Shown: piece by piece, positions 23,407-36,800 of the stretch | Numbering within the stretch: position 1 is the first letter of the stretch | Layout of the letters: each line of letters opens with the position of its first letter | Origin: Parietaria judaica | Lineage: Eukaryota; Streptophyta; Magnoliopsida; Rosales; Urticaceae | Reading direction: 5' to 3' | Length of the DNA stretch: 64,000 bases | Assembly (NCBI GenBank): GCA_954871525.1 | Contig: OX940864.1 | Span: 22,562,001 to 22,626,000 of the forward strand | Notes under the pieces: model-generated | What the model was told of the DNA's origin: nothing | The model's input: only the letters and a program-made list of their open reading frames with translations | Databases searched by the model: none | Made by a program: the position numbers and the translations under genes

Positions 23407-23906
23407 TAGAGGTGACAATTTTGGGAACGATGCAAACGGTTACGACAATATTTAAATAATTTTTATTAGTCTATCATAAATGAATTTGGGTCCAATCGTG
23501 TCGAACACGATTAAATAGTGGGTGAACACAATACGAACACGAGAAGACCTAATTAGACACGATTAAGGAGTAAGAAGTTGCACTTTATGCATTCTATATG
23601 TGTTATCAAGTGTTTAATACTATTTATATAAGGAATTTATATGTTTTATTCTATTAGTTAGGTCTTTCAATTGATGAGTAAAGAAAATTGCTAGTAAATA
23701 TCTTAGATAATATAATTAAGTTACATTAGTGTAATGTGAGTTTGTTAATTGGGTAGACACGATTAACATGACTAGTAAATTAGGCGGGTTTGGATGTTAT
23801 CTTCTAACGCGATTAATAAATGAGGCAAGTTTGGATCATATAAAATAAGTTAAAAACGTCTAAAACCCGACATGAACACGACACGAAACACGAATTGTCA
23901 CCCATA
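23407..23906. mobile_element. 500-bp non-autonomous hAT-type element with 8-bp target duplication
   Basis: Ends TAGAGGTGACAATT (23407) and, inverted, TATGGGTGACAATT (23906). The 8-bp ATTTTAAT lies directly on each side (23399-23406 and 23907-23914). The interior has dispersed ACACGATTA/ACGCGATTAATAA and CGACATGAACACGACACG words but no coding frame. A diverged relative lies in an intron at 33117-33590. Confidence 0.88.
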
Positions 23907-23914
23907 ATTTTAAT

Positions 23915-26782
23915 CCCAATATAAATGACATCATCAATCATAAATAACACTGTAAATATGGAAGTTCGGGTATTTAACTCTCATATTTTTTACTACAAAA
24001 TGTAGAATCAGTTTTGAATTAATTTTTTTTTTCCGGAACTACAATGTTTTGATTCGGTATTTAAAAAGAAAAAGTGGTATATTGTATTTTAATATCTTAA
24101 ATATATATGTAAATTCAACAAAGGGAACCTATATGATATCCCAAATTTGCAATTAAATACTAGCTGGAATTTTTAATCCTTTTTAAATAATTTTGCATAC
24201 GATTTATACTAATAAAACGAGGCGATAGAACACAAGTTGGCGTGTTGCGAGACTCGGACGAACAACTAATACGCAGTGTGAAGTTATTCCTTAAAGGGGT
24301 CAAGAAAAGTATTTTAATGACTTGGGACATTTTACAAATAGATATAGGTTTAGAATATAAATCTGATGAGACTCCGAAATCTTTTTTGAGCTTTTTTTAT
24401 TCGAGTAGTGTAGTTTTATCACAAGCAAACAAAATTCTTTGTGCATTTTCAGTCTCTTACATTTGTTCACATGATACCTTTTTTTTTTCTTTTTTTTTTT
24501 AAGTTAATTATAAAGTACCATGCGATGCATTAGTAGGATAAAACTATATTATCTATGGAGAGTGAATTTGAAAGAAATTTCCTCCCAATATTGCTGATTT
24601 GGTAATCTTGCTATAACTCTACTACATATCTTTTCAATAAGTCACGAGCTCAAATTCTATAGAAGCAAAGGCGTGCCCCTTGACATATTATAAACTCAGT
24701 AAATGGTGTCACATGTTCTTACACTGAATATATTTAGTAAAGTGAAAGTGAATCGTAAATTTGGCCGATAATGTCACCCCATTAAAAAAAATATTGCTGA
24801 TTTGGTGTATTTTGCTTCATTGGTTTGCTTTTGTGTAGTATACCCCAATGAGCTGTAAAACTAATAGAAAGTATCACGCAACATCAATTTATGAGCAAAC
24901 ATACGCATTTGGATTCTTAATATCAAGGTCTTAAATATCATTATCGACAAAAAAATTGATGGTTCAATTTTACGAGTTTATTGATAAGTAATAAATCATC
25001 AATGTTTTTTTTTTTAAATAAATTATTATTAGGTAAATATTTTTATTAATAGTTATATGTGATATACTTTTTATTAATAAAAGGATATGATATTTGTGCA
25101 AATAAACTATGGTTTTAAATTTTGAATATACAAATATCGTGCTGTCCATTTTAGGAATTCACTAAACTCTAACGCACAAATAACTTGAGTTGTTACATTT
25201 TTCTCTAAAATTTATCATAAATATCTTTCGAAGCTTAAAATGGTAGAGATGCTTTTATCGTTGCGTTCCTGAACTAGAAGCTTGGTCAACTAGTGCACGG
25301 AAGTAACAAATTTTATTTATTTTATAGTAAAATGTGTATTTTGCATCTAATGAAAGTTTTCGAGCTAGAAAACTTACTTAATAAAATTTGTAAGAAAAAT
25401 AGGCATCAAACATAAATCAAGTTTGTTTGACTTAATGATAACTCTACTTCATGTTTCACTCGGAGAAAATACATGTCTCTTTTAAACATGTAAACTTGGT
25501 AAATAATATCACATCTTATATTGAATATATTTAATAATACGAATATTTACCATCAATGCCACTCCCTTTTTTTTAAGCACCAAAGAATAAAATTAAGGAG
25601 AATTTTTTGCCAATAATATGAGCATATGGATTACTTAAGCTCTTTTGGTGAAAGTGAAATTAAAATAAAACCCTCTGTCTATGCTAAAATTGGTATGAAG
25701 GAAGCTTTTTAGCACTAGAAGGTTGTAAGTTGGAAGAGACAAACAATAAGAAAAGGCAAATAAAGCTGAGGCCAACACATGCATTGCATTGATACGTCTC
25801 CCCTCGCTCCACTTCACTTCTTCTCCAAAGTTCATTTTAATCAACAATAATAAAAACAATAATACCATAAAAGGAAAATTATACAAAAACAAACTTGTCC
25901 AATCATCTCCACTTTTAGATATTTTCTAAATAATTCTATTTCCAAAATTTGGAACCCTTTTTATATTTCTTATATTTTAAACACCATTATTAAGCTAACG
26001 GGTTAATATGTCATAAGCACCCAAACTTTTGCTTTTGTGATAGCATATTTTTTTTCTCGTTCAATTTTTTTAATTATTTATTTATTTTTGTTTTAATTTT
26101 ATCTACTTTTTTCAATCAATTTAGTATAGCTTTACGCGTCATTTTTTAAATTTAAAATTTGATAATACATTAATTTTTTGTTAAACCGATTGAAAAAAGA
26201 AAAAAATTAAAAAAGCAAACAATAGAGATTTAAAACTTTAATCATGAAAAAAATTAAATTTATATTTAACTCTAAAATTATTTATGTCAATCTTTTCAAG
26301 TGTTTAATTTATAGAGTATTTAATATAAGTGTTAGAATTTGACCTCAATATTAGTATATGTGTTAACATTTTAATTTTAATTTTTGATATAATTAAAAAA
26401 TATGAATATTCATAAGATATGAAGAAAGATAAATAAAAATAAATAAATATTTTATTTAATATTGAAAATAAAACTCAATTGAAAATGAGAAAGTGTTGAT
26501 ATGACATATACTTTAAAAAAAAAGTAAAAAAAAAATGACAAATGGTCTTAATCATCCCTTTAACCAAACACTATTAACAGAAAATGGAGGCGCACAAAAA
26601 AGATTTAAAATTACGATTAATAACAGCTAATCATGGTTAGGCGTAAAATTAGCATCTTGTCCGAAACTTATTTATTTAATTAATAATTATAATTTCCAGA
26701 TATTCCAAAATTCATTAAATTCCTTCAATATTCATATTCATAGTCATAAAGACCCCAATCCTAATCCACATCCTCTATACAT
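23915..26782. other. intergenic DNA upstream of the PP2C/kinase gene
   Basis: AT-rich, no supportable gene. Short frames (24242-24502, 25635-25892) show only low-complexity composition. The last few hundred bases should contain the promoter of the gene starting at 27106. Confidence 0.5.
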
Positions 26783-26806
26783 TCTCTCTCTCTCTCTCTC
26801 TCTCTC
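26783..26806 (+). promoter_or_regulatory. CT microsatellite in the leader/promoter
   Basis: A run of 12 TC units about 300 bp before the start codon of the PP2C/kinase gene. Pyrimidine patches are common near plant transcription starts, so a start site close to here is likely. Confidence 0.5.
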
Positions 26807-27060
26807 ACTGTATTATTACTAAATTTTATTTTATTTTATTTTGAATTAAATTTGAGCAACGGAACCTCTCAGATCAACTCAGTTTTCTGTTTTCTTCAAT
26901 CCAATCTCACTCCAAGAAGAAGAAGAAAAAAGCTCCGATCACTCAGTACTGAGAAGCGGTTTTCCGGCAACAAATCTCGGTTTCGTCACTGGGTCCTGTT
27001 TGTTTCCCGGGAAAATTCTCGCGTTGAATCTCGACTTCACTCACTCCGAGTCCGAGCCTC

Positions 27061-27087
27061 ATGAGGTCGAGATTCGCATCGGTCTGA
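27061..27087 (+). promoter_or_regulatory. short upstream ORF
   Basis: ATG AGG TCG AGA ... GTC TGA, eight codons plus stop, ending 18 bases before the main ATG at 27106. If the transcript starts near the CT run, this uORF lies in the leader and could lower translation of the main frame. Confidence 0.55.
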
Positions 27088-27105
27088 GGCTTTGTTGGCT
27101 GGGAA

Positions 27106-30100
27106 ATGGGGTGTGTCTACTCTAGGGTTTGCATCGGCGAGGTCTGTACTCCGCGAGACGCTGCGAGGGTCAAGGAGAGTCAGAATGCGAGGACCAACGT
27201 CGCCGGAGAAATTACCGTTTTCTCGCCGGAATCATCCTCCGGCGACGAGAACGGCGAGGACGGAGACCAGTTGAACCAGCTGGGTATGAACCGGGACTCC
27301 GAGGTGGGAATCACGAGGCTCTCTAGGGTTTCGTCGCAGTTTCTTCCTGCGGATGGGTCGAGGACTGTGAAAATCCCGTCGGGAAACTACGAGCTTCAGT
27401 ATTCGTATTTGTCTCAGCGAGGTTACTACCCCGACGCTCTGGATAAGGCCAATCAGGACAGCTTCTGCATCCACACTCCGTTCGGGACCAATCCCGACGA
27501 TCATTTCTTCGGAGTTTTCGACGGCCACGGCGAGTTTGGGGCCCAGTGCTCGCAGTTTGTCAAGCGTAAGCTCTGCGAGAATTTGCTCCGGAACAGCAGG
27601 TTCCAACTGGACGCGGTGGAGGCTTGCCATTCGGCTTTTCTCGCCACGAACCATCAGCTTCACGCTGATCCGCTGGACGATACGATGAGCGGGACCACGG
27701 GCATCACTGTCCTAGTGCGCGGCCGGACTATCTACGTCGCGAATTCCGGGGATTCGCGGGCGGTGATTGCAGAGAAGAGAGGGGACGGGGTCGTGGCAGT
27801 TGACCTCTCCATTGATCAGACGCCATTTCGGGAAGACGAGTGTGAGAGAGTGAAGCTCTGCGGCGCGAGAGTTATGACATTGGATCAGATCGAAGGGCTG
27901 AAGGACCCGGACGTGCAGTGCTGGGGGACGGAGGAAGGGGACGATGGTGATCCTCCGCGATTGTGGGTCCCGAATGGGATGTACCCCGGCACCGCTTTTA
28001 CCAGGAGTTTTGGCGATTCCATTGCCGAGTCGATTGGTGTCGTTGCCACGCCCGAAATCGTCGTTTTAGAGCTCACGCCAGACAACCCTTTCTTCGTTCT
28101 CGCAAGCGACGGGGTGTTCGAGTTTCTTTCTAGCCAATCCGTGGTTGAGATGGTAAGGTACCCTGTTTTCACTTTCTTTCCATTAGGGCTTATAGTTTAC
28201 GAGTTTATAGTTTCGTGTTTTCAAGCCGGTTTCTTGCTGCCATTTTTGTAAATTCCATGATGTTATTTTATGTATTATATTTGAAATTAGGATGATGATG
28301 TGAATTTCTCTTATTGGATCTTTGACATTCCTAGGTTGCAAAATATAAAGACCCTCGCGATGCTTGTGCTGCTATCGTGGCTGAATCGTATCGGCTTTGG
28401 TTGCAGTACGAAACTCGTACCGACGATATCACAATAATCGTTGTGCATATCAATGGACTTACAGAAGTAAGTATTTTTAATTCCCTTTATTTCATCTTTC
28501 TGGTCAATGATTAATGACTGTCTCTCTCGGTCAGGCCGCTGTTGGTGGTGGTCTGTCTGCAAGTTACGGTGCTTTTCCCAGAACCCCAGTTCCGCAAGTT
28601 GTAGAAATTACAGGATCAGAATCTCCTTCGACCTACACATGGAGCTCTAAAACCCAGCGTGTTAGGAACGAGATATCGAGGGCACGGCTTCGTGCTATTG
28701 AAACTTCTCTTGAGAATGGACAAGTTTGGGTTCCTCCATCTCCAGCTCATAGAAAAACTTGGGAAGAAGAAGTAAGAACACTAATCGTTGTGTTTTTCGT
28801 TACCGTTTTCATATTGCTCATGAAATAGTAATCTGCTACATTTTTTAATTTAATCTTTTCTGTACATGTTTCTCCAGGCACAGATCGAGCGAGCATTGCA
28901 CGATCATTTCCTCTTTAATAAACTTACTGATTCGCAGTGTCATGTTTTACTGGATTGTATGCAAAGAGTTGAGATCCAGCCTGGAGAAGTTGTAGTTAAA
29001 CAGGTTCGTGTTTTGCTGTCGTTTTCCCGTTGTATAAGTGAAAACTTTGTACTACAAAATCCGATGACTTTATGAGCAAAAAGAGCATATATGCATATAT
29101 AGCGTAATATAAACTCATGCATCGAACATGCTGTAATGAACAGAAATGTCTTAAAATCTAAAAGGAAATTTTTCTTATATATACCCTCCTATTTTAATTC
29201 TCGCAAAAACATACCCTCGATTTCAAAAAACAACTAAAATATATCCTTAAATTGTACTTTATTTTATTATTTTTCTTAATAACCTCCCATCATTTTAATT
29301 TTCAAAGACCAAGAATCACTCCTTATTCATAATTTTAGAATTTGCTATACATCCTCCATTTTTTTAAGTAAAAATAAAAATATAGCACCAATTTTCCAAA
29401 AAGCCAAATATTACCTATCGTGAATTCAAGATTTTTTGAATTAAATAAAAAATAAACAAGTAGAGGGTAACATAGTCAAATTTAGATAGAGGGTATGTCT
29501 TTTTACAAAAAATTAAAACTGCAAAATAAAATGAGTTATTTATTGAGGTTTTACTGTTTATTGAGTTATTTATTGCTATTTCTACATATAATGCCTTTTG
29601 CAGGGTGGTGAAGGTGACTGCTTTTATGTTGTTGGAAGTGGGGAATTTGAAGTTTTTGCAACACAGGTTCAGATTCCATTTCGAATATTTCATTTGCTAA
29701 ACGATTACTGAGTTTAGCAGTTCTTCTTTTGTTGACTGACTACGGTTTCTGCAGGAAGAAAGTAACGGGCAAGTCCCCAAAATTCTTCAGCGCTATACAG
29801 CCGAGAAGCTTTCGTCATTTGGAGAACTGGCATTAATGTAAATTATTTCGTTCAACTCACTTTTAAATTACTTGTTCAGTAGTCAGTCCAGGGGTGTGAA
29901 ACCGGGTCCAAACCCCATGTACTGTATTTTTTTTTTAAAATCCCGAACTACGGATAGGGATTTCCTGGTTTAGGAAAATCAAAGCCCGATAGCATTATTA
30001 CAAAAATACCCTTTCTTCTCTGCCACCCCCTGTCATCCGGGTAAATTCCTTTCACTCATAAGTAAATATCTTTTCTCTAACAATTGTGAGTCTCTCTTCA

Positions 30101-33100
30101 TTCCCCCGTGATCCTCATATCGCAGGACACTTAGAAATTAGAATATTTAGTTTCTAATAGATCATTTGCTCGGGCTAGTTTCCATCGTACCATAGACATT
30201 AAAACTCATATGATCATGATATTATTAATAATTTCTTTAGTATCGAACTATCGATTAAAGCCTTTGACTTTCACTTATCTGCTCATACATTTTTTTGTCT
30301 ATTCGTGCTAGACTGGTTGTAACTAAATTGTGGTGTTACAGGTACAACAAGCCACTTCAGGCTTCTGTCCGTGCGGTGACAAGTGGAACACTCTGGGCTT
30401 TGAGAAGAGAAGATTTTCGCGGGATCCTAATGTCTGAGTTTTCTAACATGTCATCCTTGAAGTTGCTCCGTTCCGTAGATCTTCTGTCACGGTTGACAAT
30501 CTTGCAGCTGAGTCACATTGCAGAGTCTCTGTCTGAGGCTTTCTTTTCAGATGGGCAGACAATAGCTAATAAGGTGAATATATATAAATAAATAGATAAA
30601 TGGAATAAATAAGTAAATAGATAAATGGAATATATAAGTAAATAGATAAATGGAATGGAATAAATAAAATGTAACTACGATCTATTAAGGCTCATCTATA
30701 TATATGTACGACATGCAGAATGAAGCCGTTAGTGCTTTATACATAATCCAGAAGGGACAAGTGAATATAACGTATAATGCGGATTCAGTTGGCTCAAACT
30801 TTGCAAGCCTGAAGTCTGACAATAAGAAAGAAGGTGATAATGGACAGAGCGGTAAGGAGGTCTCAGTGGAGAAGAATGAAGGAAGCTATTTCGGCGAGTG
30901 GACACTTCTAGGAGAGCACGTCGATTTGATCAGTGCAGTTGCTGTTGGTGAAGTCGTTTGTTCTGTTTTAACGAAGGAACAATTTGAGTCAGTTGTTGGC
31001 CCTTTGAGAAAGCTTTCCCAGGATGATGAAAAGTATGTTAATGTTGATAACATCCTTTCAAAATTTTGGAAAATAATAATTTGATTGGCAAATCCCGTCA
31101 TTGTGTTTGCTTTATTTTTCTACAGGTCAAGTGATCATCCTGTAGTTTTTTCTAAAGAATCAGCACGAGACGTCGATGTTTCGACTCTGTCTCAAGCTCA
31201 GCTCTCTGATATGGTAAGAACTTCCTTGACTGTTTTATCAACTTTTGATTATAGTTTATCAATCAAATCCGAAAAGTATTAAAGTTTGTAGCATCTTTTC
31301 CCTATCTAGGAATGGAGGAAATGTCTATACTCCACGGATTGCAGTGAGGTGGGGATCGTAGCTCTGAGAGAATCAGGTTAGTTTCCTTGTACGTTTTTAG
31401 TAATTTGATTACATTTTGATTAACACTAAGAAAAAAAGATACGTTATTTGTATGATATGTACTGCGCTACTGTTTCATGTCCGTGCACTGTAACCTCCTT
31501 TTTAGTTATCAATAAAATCGTTGTTTCTTAAAAAAAAAAAAGATGCGTACATACGTTGACCCAATTTCTTTGTAACCTTGATCGGCAATCAGAAAAGCTG
31601 TTCAGTCTGAAGAGGTTTGCAATACAGAAAGTGAAGAAGTTGGGAAAGGAGACACAGGTTTTGAAAGAAAAGAGTTTACTGAAAAGCATCTGCCATTCGA
31701 GCCACGTGCCACAGGTTCTGTCTACTTGTGTTGACCAGGCACACGCGGGCATATTGCTCAACACATATCTTGCTTGTCCTTTGGCTTCGGTACTTCTCGC
31801 TCCTCTCGATGAACCCTCGGCTAGATTTTGTGCAGCCTGTGTTGTTAATGCCTTGGAACATTTACACAAGGTTTGGAATATCTCTTTTCTTCTTTCAAGT
31901 CCGGGTTTTTGGGCAGCCATTGTTCTGAGGTGTTTTTAATTAACCTTTTTTTTTCTTCTTTCTAGAATGATGTTCTCTTCCGAGGGGTATCTCCCGATTC
32001 TCTGATATTGGACCAAACTGGGTATCTACAGGTTAGTTGTGCTGTATTTATGGTGCATTATGTATATGTTATCTATCCGCGTTCGCCTTTTGTTGGTTAA
32101 AACATTTCTCCGACACCCTTGGTTTTTTGTATTTTGTCCTTATGTGACCCCTTACTTTGCAAAATGACTATATAACACCTCCGGACTTTGAATATTTGCT
32201 CTTATCTTTGACTTTGTATATTTGTCCTTATATGGCTCTTTCGCAAGTTATAGTTAGTTTTCATATAATTATTATATTTTTGACATGGTGCTTATGATAG
32301 AAAGAAACATGGACAAATGTTTTATTAAATTTTTTCTAAACTTTTAGTAAATTAGCATAAGTTGCCGAAACATTTCGACGATAAAATTAAAAAAACCGGC
32401 TAAAATATCGTATGCGTTTTGTATATTTGTCCATCTAGTTTGCAGTCTCCGTTTTCAACTTCCACGATTTTTTCCTTCTCTTTTGATGCCGTGCTTTTTC
32501 TGATTGTAGGTGGTGGACTTCAGATTTGGTAAAAAATTATCAGGTGAGAGGACATACACCATATGTGGAACGGCAGACTTCTTGGCTCCAGAAATAGTTC
32601 AGGGGAAAGGCCACGGCTTCACTGCTGACTGGTAAACCCGTCATTCGATATTTATTCAGTATCCACTGTCGCAATTTCGTGTGCTAAAACTATTCTTTGG
32701 TCGATGATTGATAGTAATACTTAGTTAGTGAAATTTGATTGATTCTGTCACCATCAGCTATAACTATAAGGAAGTTTATTTCAGAAATTTGAGGTGATAT
32801 ATTCATAATTAGACAAGATTTTTTCAATGTATATATATTTAAAATTTTAAATGTATATTTCTGCTGCAAAGTTGTGCTCATTGTATTTTTTTTTTCTTCT
32901 TTTGCGGTCTCTGTAATACTAAAACAGGTGGGCACTGGGAGTTCTGATTTATCTCATGCTTAGAGGTGAAAAGCCGTTTGGTTCATGGAGAGACAGCGAG
33001 TTTGACACCTTTGCAAAGATAGCAAAAGGACGGTTAAATCTTCCAGACACATTCAGCCCTGAAGTTATTGATCTCGTAACCAAGGTAACGGGATAATCGT

Positions 33101-33886
33101 TTTCTTTTTGGCACTAGGCCTGACAATTTGGATCCGAGGCACGACACTGTTAAGAAGTGAATGGGGTTTTGTTTGACATTAATGGAATCTAAGCTTGAAC
33201 GTAAACACGAATAAATGGTGAAGACGACAACATGATGAGACCAAAATTAGACATGATTAAAGAGCACATTATTCGTTTTTGTTTTTCTAATTAATTATTT
33301 GTCAAATTTATACTGTTGATTTCGTGGATTACTGCTGAACTGATTAAAATCTTATATTATATGTCTACATTAAGAAAGTTAAATTAGTCTATATATTTAT
33401 TTATCATATACCAATACTAGGATCAGGCAACCATGTCAAACACACAAGTATAACGCGATTAATAAGTAGGCGCAGGTCTCGGTTTTGTCTTCCACCACAG
33501 TTACACTATTAATAATAAGTCTGGGTCCACATGAAATTAGTCAAAAACAATAAAGCATACGACACGAGATACAAACTGTCTACTCTACTGTGGCACAACA
33601 GAATCTGACAATGCTTAAACTTTTGTTATTGAATTGAGTATAGCTACTTGATGTCGACGAACAAACAAGACTCGGGAATCAGGGCTCCGATTCCATCCGA
33701 AGTCACTCTTGGTTTGACGGTATCGATTGGAAAAAGATAGAGGACCATACTGCTCCTGTTCCACAGGAGATCACTTCTCGCATTGCCCAGCATTTGGACG
33801 CATACAAAGACGCTTCTTTTCCCCGCCTCTCCGTCTCACAAGAGCCTACAAATGCCGACGTTCCCGAATGGTTAGAAGACTGGTAG
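27106..33886 (+). CDS. PP2C + cyclic-nucleotide-binding + protein-kinase-like fusion protein
   Basis: Homologue of Arabidopsis At2g20050. Fifteen exons, all with GT-AG borders and preserved phase: 27106-28152, 28335-28466, 28535-28771, 28878-29003, 29604-29666, 29755-29837, 30342-30573, 30719-31032, 31126-31213, 31310-31376, 31593-31870, 31966-32031, 32510-32631, 32928-33084, 33644-33886; 1084 aa, close to the about 1,090 aa I recall for the family. The N-terminus MGCVYSRVC fits N-myristoylation plus palmitoylation, so membrane attachment. The PP2C domain is about 97-385 ([29 protein letters not shown] carry the metal Asp residues). cNMP-binding A is about 484-615 ([18 protein letters not shown]) and B about 620-765 (FGEWTLLG). 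The AGC-like kinase is about 785-1084. The catalytic loop reads FRGVSPDS, lacking the usual Asp, and DFG is DFR. A rice member has been reported as a cGMP-dependent kinase. Confidence 0.95.
29160..29540. repeat. MITE/foldback-like insertion in intron 4
   Basis: The left part (CATACCCTCGATTTCAAAAA, AACAACTAAAATATATCC) and right part (inverted: AAAAAGACATACCCTCTATC) mirror each other. The wording matches the element at 41239-42100 (ATACCCTCAA, AACAACTAAAGTGTACCCTC). It accounts for most of the 600-bp intron. Exact ends not resolved. Confidence 0.6.
33117..33590. repeat. diverged copy of the TAGAGGTGACAATT element in intron 14
   Basis: Starts CCTGACAATTTGGATCC and ends ACGAGATACAAACTGTC, and contains ACACGA, TAGACATGATTAA and AACGCGATTAATAA in the same order as the element at 23407-23906. 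An old, decayed insertion that makes up most of this intron. Confidence 0.6.
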
Positions 33887-36800
33887 AGGGAGATGTCACT
33901 TTGATTCTTCCATGGATGAAATCCGAGTTTTGCTTGTGCCCGCGAAATTTGAATCTCATCTCTTCTGGGATCGCCGGCTTCTGCAAAACGCTAATCAAAT
34001 CGGTCATTAAAGTAGCGGAAATACTTCAAATAAAGAGGTCAGTTAGTCCATTGATTTATTTCATTGTGGTTTATTAGTTGTGTAAATACATACGATATGC
34101 ATATATGTGTAAATGCACGAGTTATTATTCTTGAGAGAGAAGCCTTGCTTTATTATTATTATTTTTTTCCCACGCACTTGTGTAAAGGGAGCTGAAATTG
34201 GTCTGATTGGCTCAGCCTCAGAAACATTTTAAGTAAATATGTAATGGAATTTATTTTTCTTGTACTTATATTTTATTGTGTCGGTGATACAACTCCTCAA
34301 ATCACATATACGCGCCGAAGGGCTAAAAGCGCCTTTCGGCGCCTTCTTAAGAACTAACGGTTATTTCCGCAATTAGGGTTTGTCGAGGGGTATTAGGCAC
34401 CAGACCGTAACAGCCGGCTTCGCCACGCATGTTTTTGGATTACATGTCTTTCTTTCATCTTGGAGAGTTATGACCTCGATTTCGAAAGACAGGTCTATTC
34501 ACGTTACGTTGATTTCGTGATCGAAATTCTGTTTGTTGATTTTTATATTTTCATTTTGTATAAGATTATGCATTTTGACCTCGGCGTATGAAATAATTTT
34601 AACATTTACGAGCCTCTAAATCTCTATGAATCATTTTTCTCTTACGTATATATAATGGTACTTTATCATATTTGTTGATCACTGCTTATAAGTTTTTTTT
34701 TTTTTAATAATTAAAAGCAACCAAATGTCAGTTGACAAGGGCATTGACGAGACATCAGTAATAAGATATTACTCCATAAATCATTAATTTGATAAAATCG
34801 CAAGAAAAATCCCAATAAATCCAGAAATATACAACAGTAAAACGACAGCAACATGAAACCTACTCCCAAAATGAAGGCTAAAATAGTAATGATAATGACA
34901 AATTGGTAATTATTATCTATTCATGGGCATGGCTCGAAGATGATGATTTATGAGATAACATTTCTTTACTGTTTTTGTCTTGCTTTGCGTAGTATCGCTT
35001 CTAAAATATTCAAGAAAATTGAAACAAGTTATAATATATATGCGTTTGTTTTATTATTATTATTCATTAAGACAACATGCATAGCAAGCAATTAAAAAAT
35101 TGAATGAAGACAAAAATGACGAAGGTTATTGGCACACTTAATTGGAATAAGAAAATAGGAATCAATATTCAATATTAATGCATATCTCTATATATTGGTG
35201 CTTTTTAAATAAATAAAAATTAGCAATAAAATTTGTAATTACTATAAAAAAAAAATATGTACCACGTTAAAAATAGCATAATACTTTAATTTATACGTAA
35301 CAAAGAACTTACTTGAATATTTTTTTTAATTAATTATCGAATGACATTTAGTGAATCGACCAGTAGTTTCAATTATAAAAAAAAAATTAAGATAAAATAT
35401 CGTAAAATTTTGGATTATTGACAATATATGTACTCACTTTTTAACCAATTGAGAAAGTATAGGTTCAAAATTAAAATATACCAAGAAAAGTATTTAAAAG
35501 CAATAAAATTGAAGCGACGTATATTTTTCGTCCACTTTTTTTTATAAGAACGTTTATCAAATGCAAGTTGGTATGACGGATGTTGGAAACATTCAGGCAA
35601 CACATATTTTCGAAACTTTATGCCACGTGGCATTTAACAAATGCTCGTCAAAAAACATGGACGGAAATATGCGTCACTTCATTTAGTTGACTTAAGTATT
35701 TTTTCGCTTATTTTTTTTATTTTATTTTGAACCATTACCACCTCAATCGGTTAAAGTTTACGCAATTATATAGCTAGTACCTAAAAAAAATTTATTTTTT
35801 ATTTCACTAAATATATCATTTGCGCAATTTTTTTTCCTCATTTTCAAATGCATAAGGAGGACAATGTAATATGTTTTAAAATATATAGAATGCATAATTA
35901 TATATATACGTATTTAGTGCCAAAATTATTAAGCCAGAAACGTAAAATATAAAATTTAAATACCGTTTCGGGCTAAGGATAAATATCATTGGTTAAGACT
36001 TAAACATTTAATGTACGCAATATAAGTAAATGCGTAATAAGTACATAAGTTTAGGTGAGTGTGACGTTTGTTTTACAGGGTTGATTAATTAATCTAATAA
36101 TATGGGTTGGCCTCTTAAATTATTTCATAAGTTAATTATATGTCTAAAGCCAGAGAATCTTTAACAAAATAAAAAAAAAATGTCAGAGACAGAATAATGC
36201 AAATTCAAAGTTTTCTTTCTTCCTTTCATTCATTTTCTATTCTTTTTCTTTGAAGTTATTTTCTTTTATATCAATTAAATTTTATTTTAGGAACAGTCTA
36301 ACACGTCCTTAACATTACGTAATTATAATAGGGACACCATTAATAATATAATAATACCACTGCAAAGAACTAAGTGGTCACAAGCCACATTAAGTTCAAT
36401 GCTAAAAAATAAAAATCATATTAAATAATTGGATTTGTATTTAATGAATAAATTGTGGGAATCCCAAAACCTGAACAAGAAGATAAATCGAATATATATT
36501 TTTATTATGACATTTGTTTTAAGTACTGCGAAACAACATATATTTTGTTCAGCTGTGTCCTTGTATTTAATCAATTAATGAGACATTATTGTTACATAAA
36601 TCATTAAGAAAACATAAAAAAGTTCTGACAAAATACTAAATTAATAAATGCTTAAACCATGGAATGGAAGCAGGGTGTTTCATGATGATCATCCATTTCT
36701 TCTGAATTAATTAATTGTATATTTTTTAAGTTATCACTTGAGAATCTTTTATTTTTTGTAGGTGGTGTAAGTAGTGAAAGATTGCGTATGCACTTAACAA

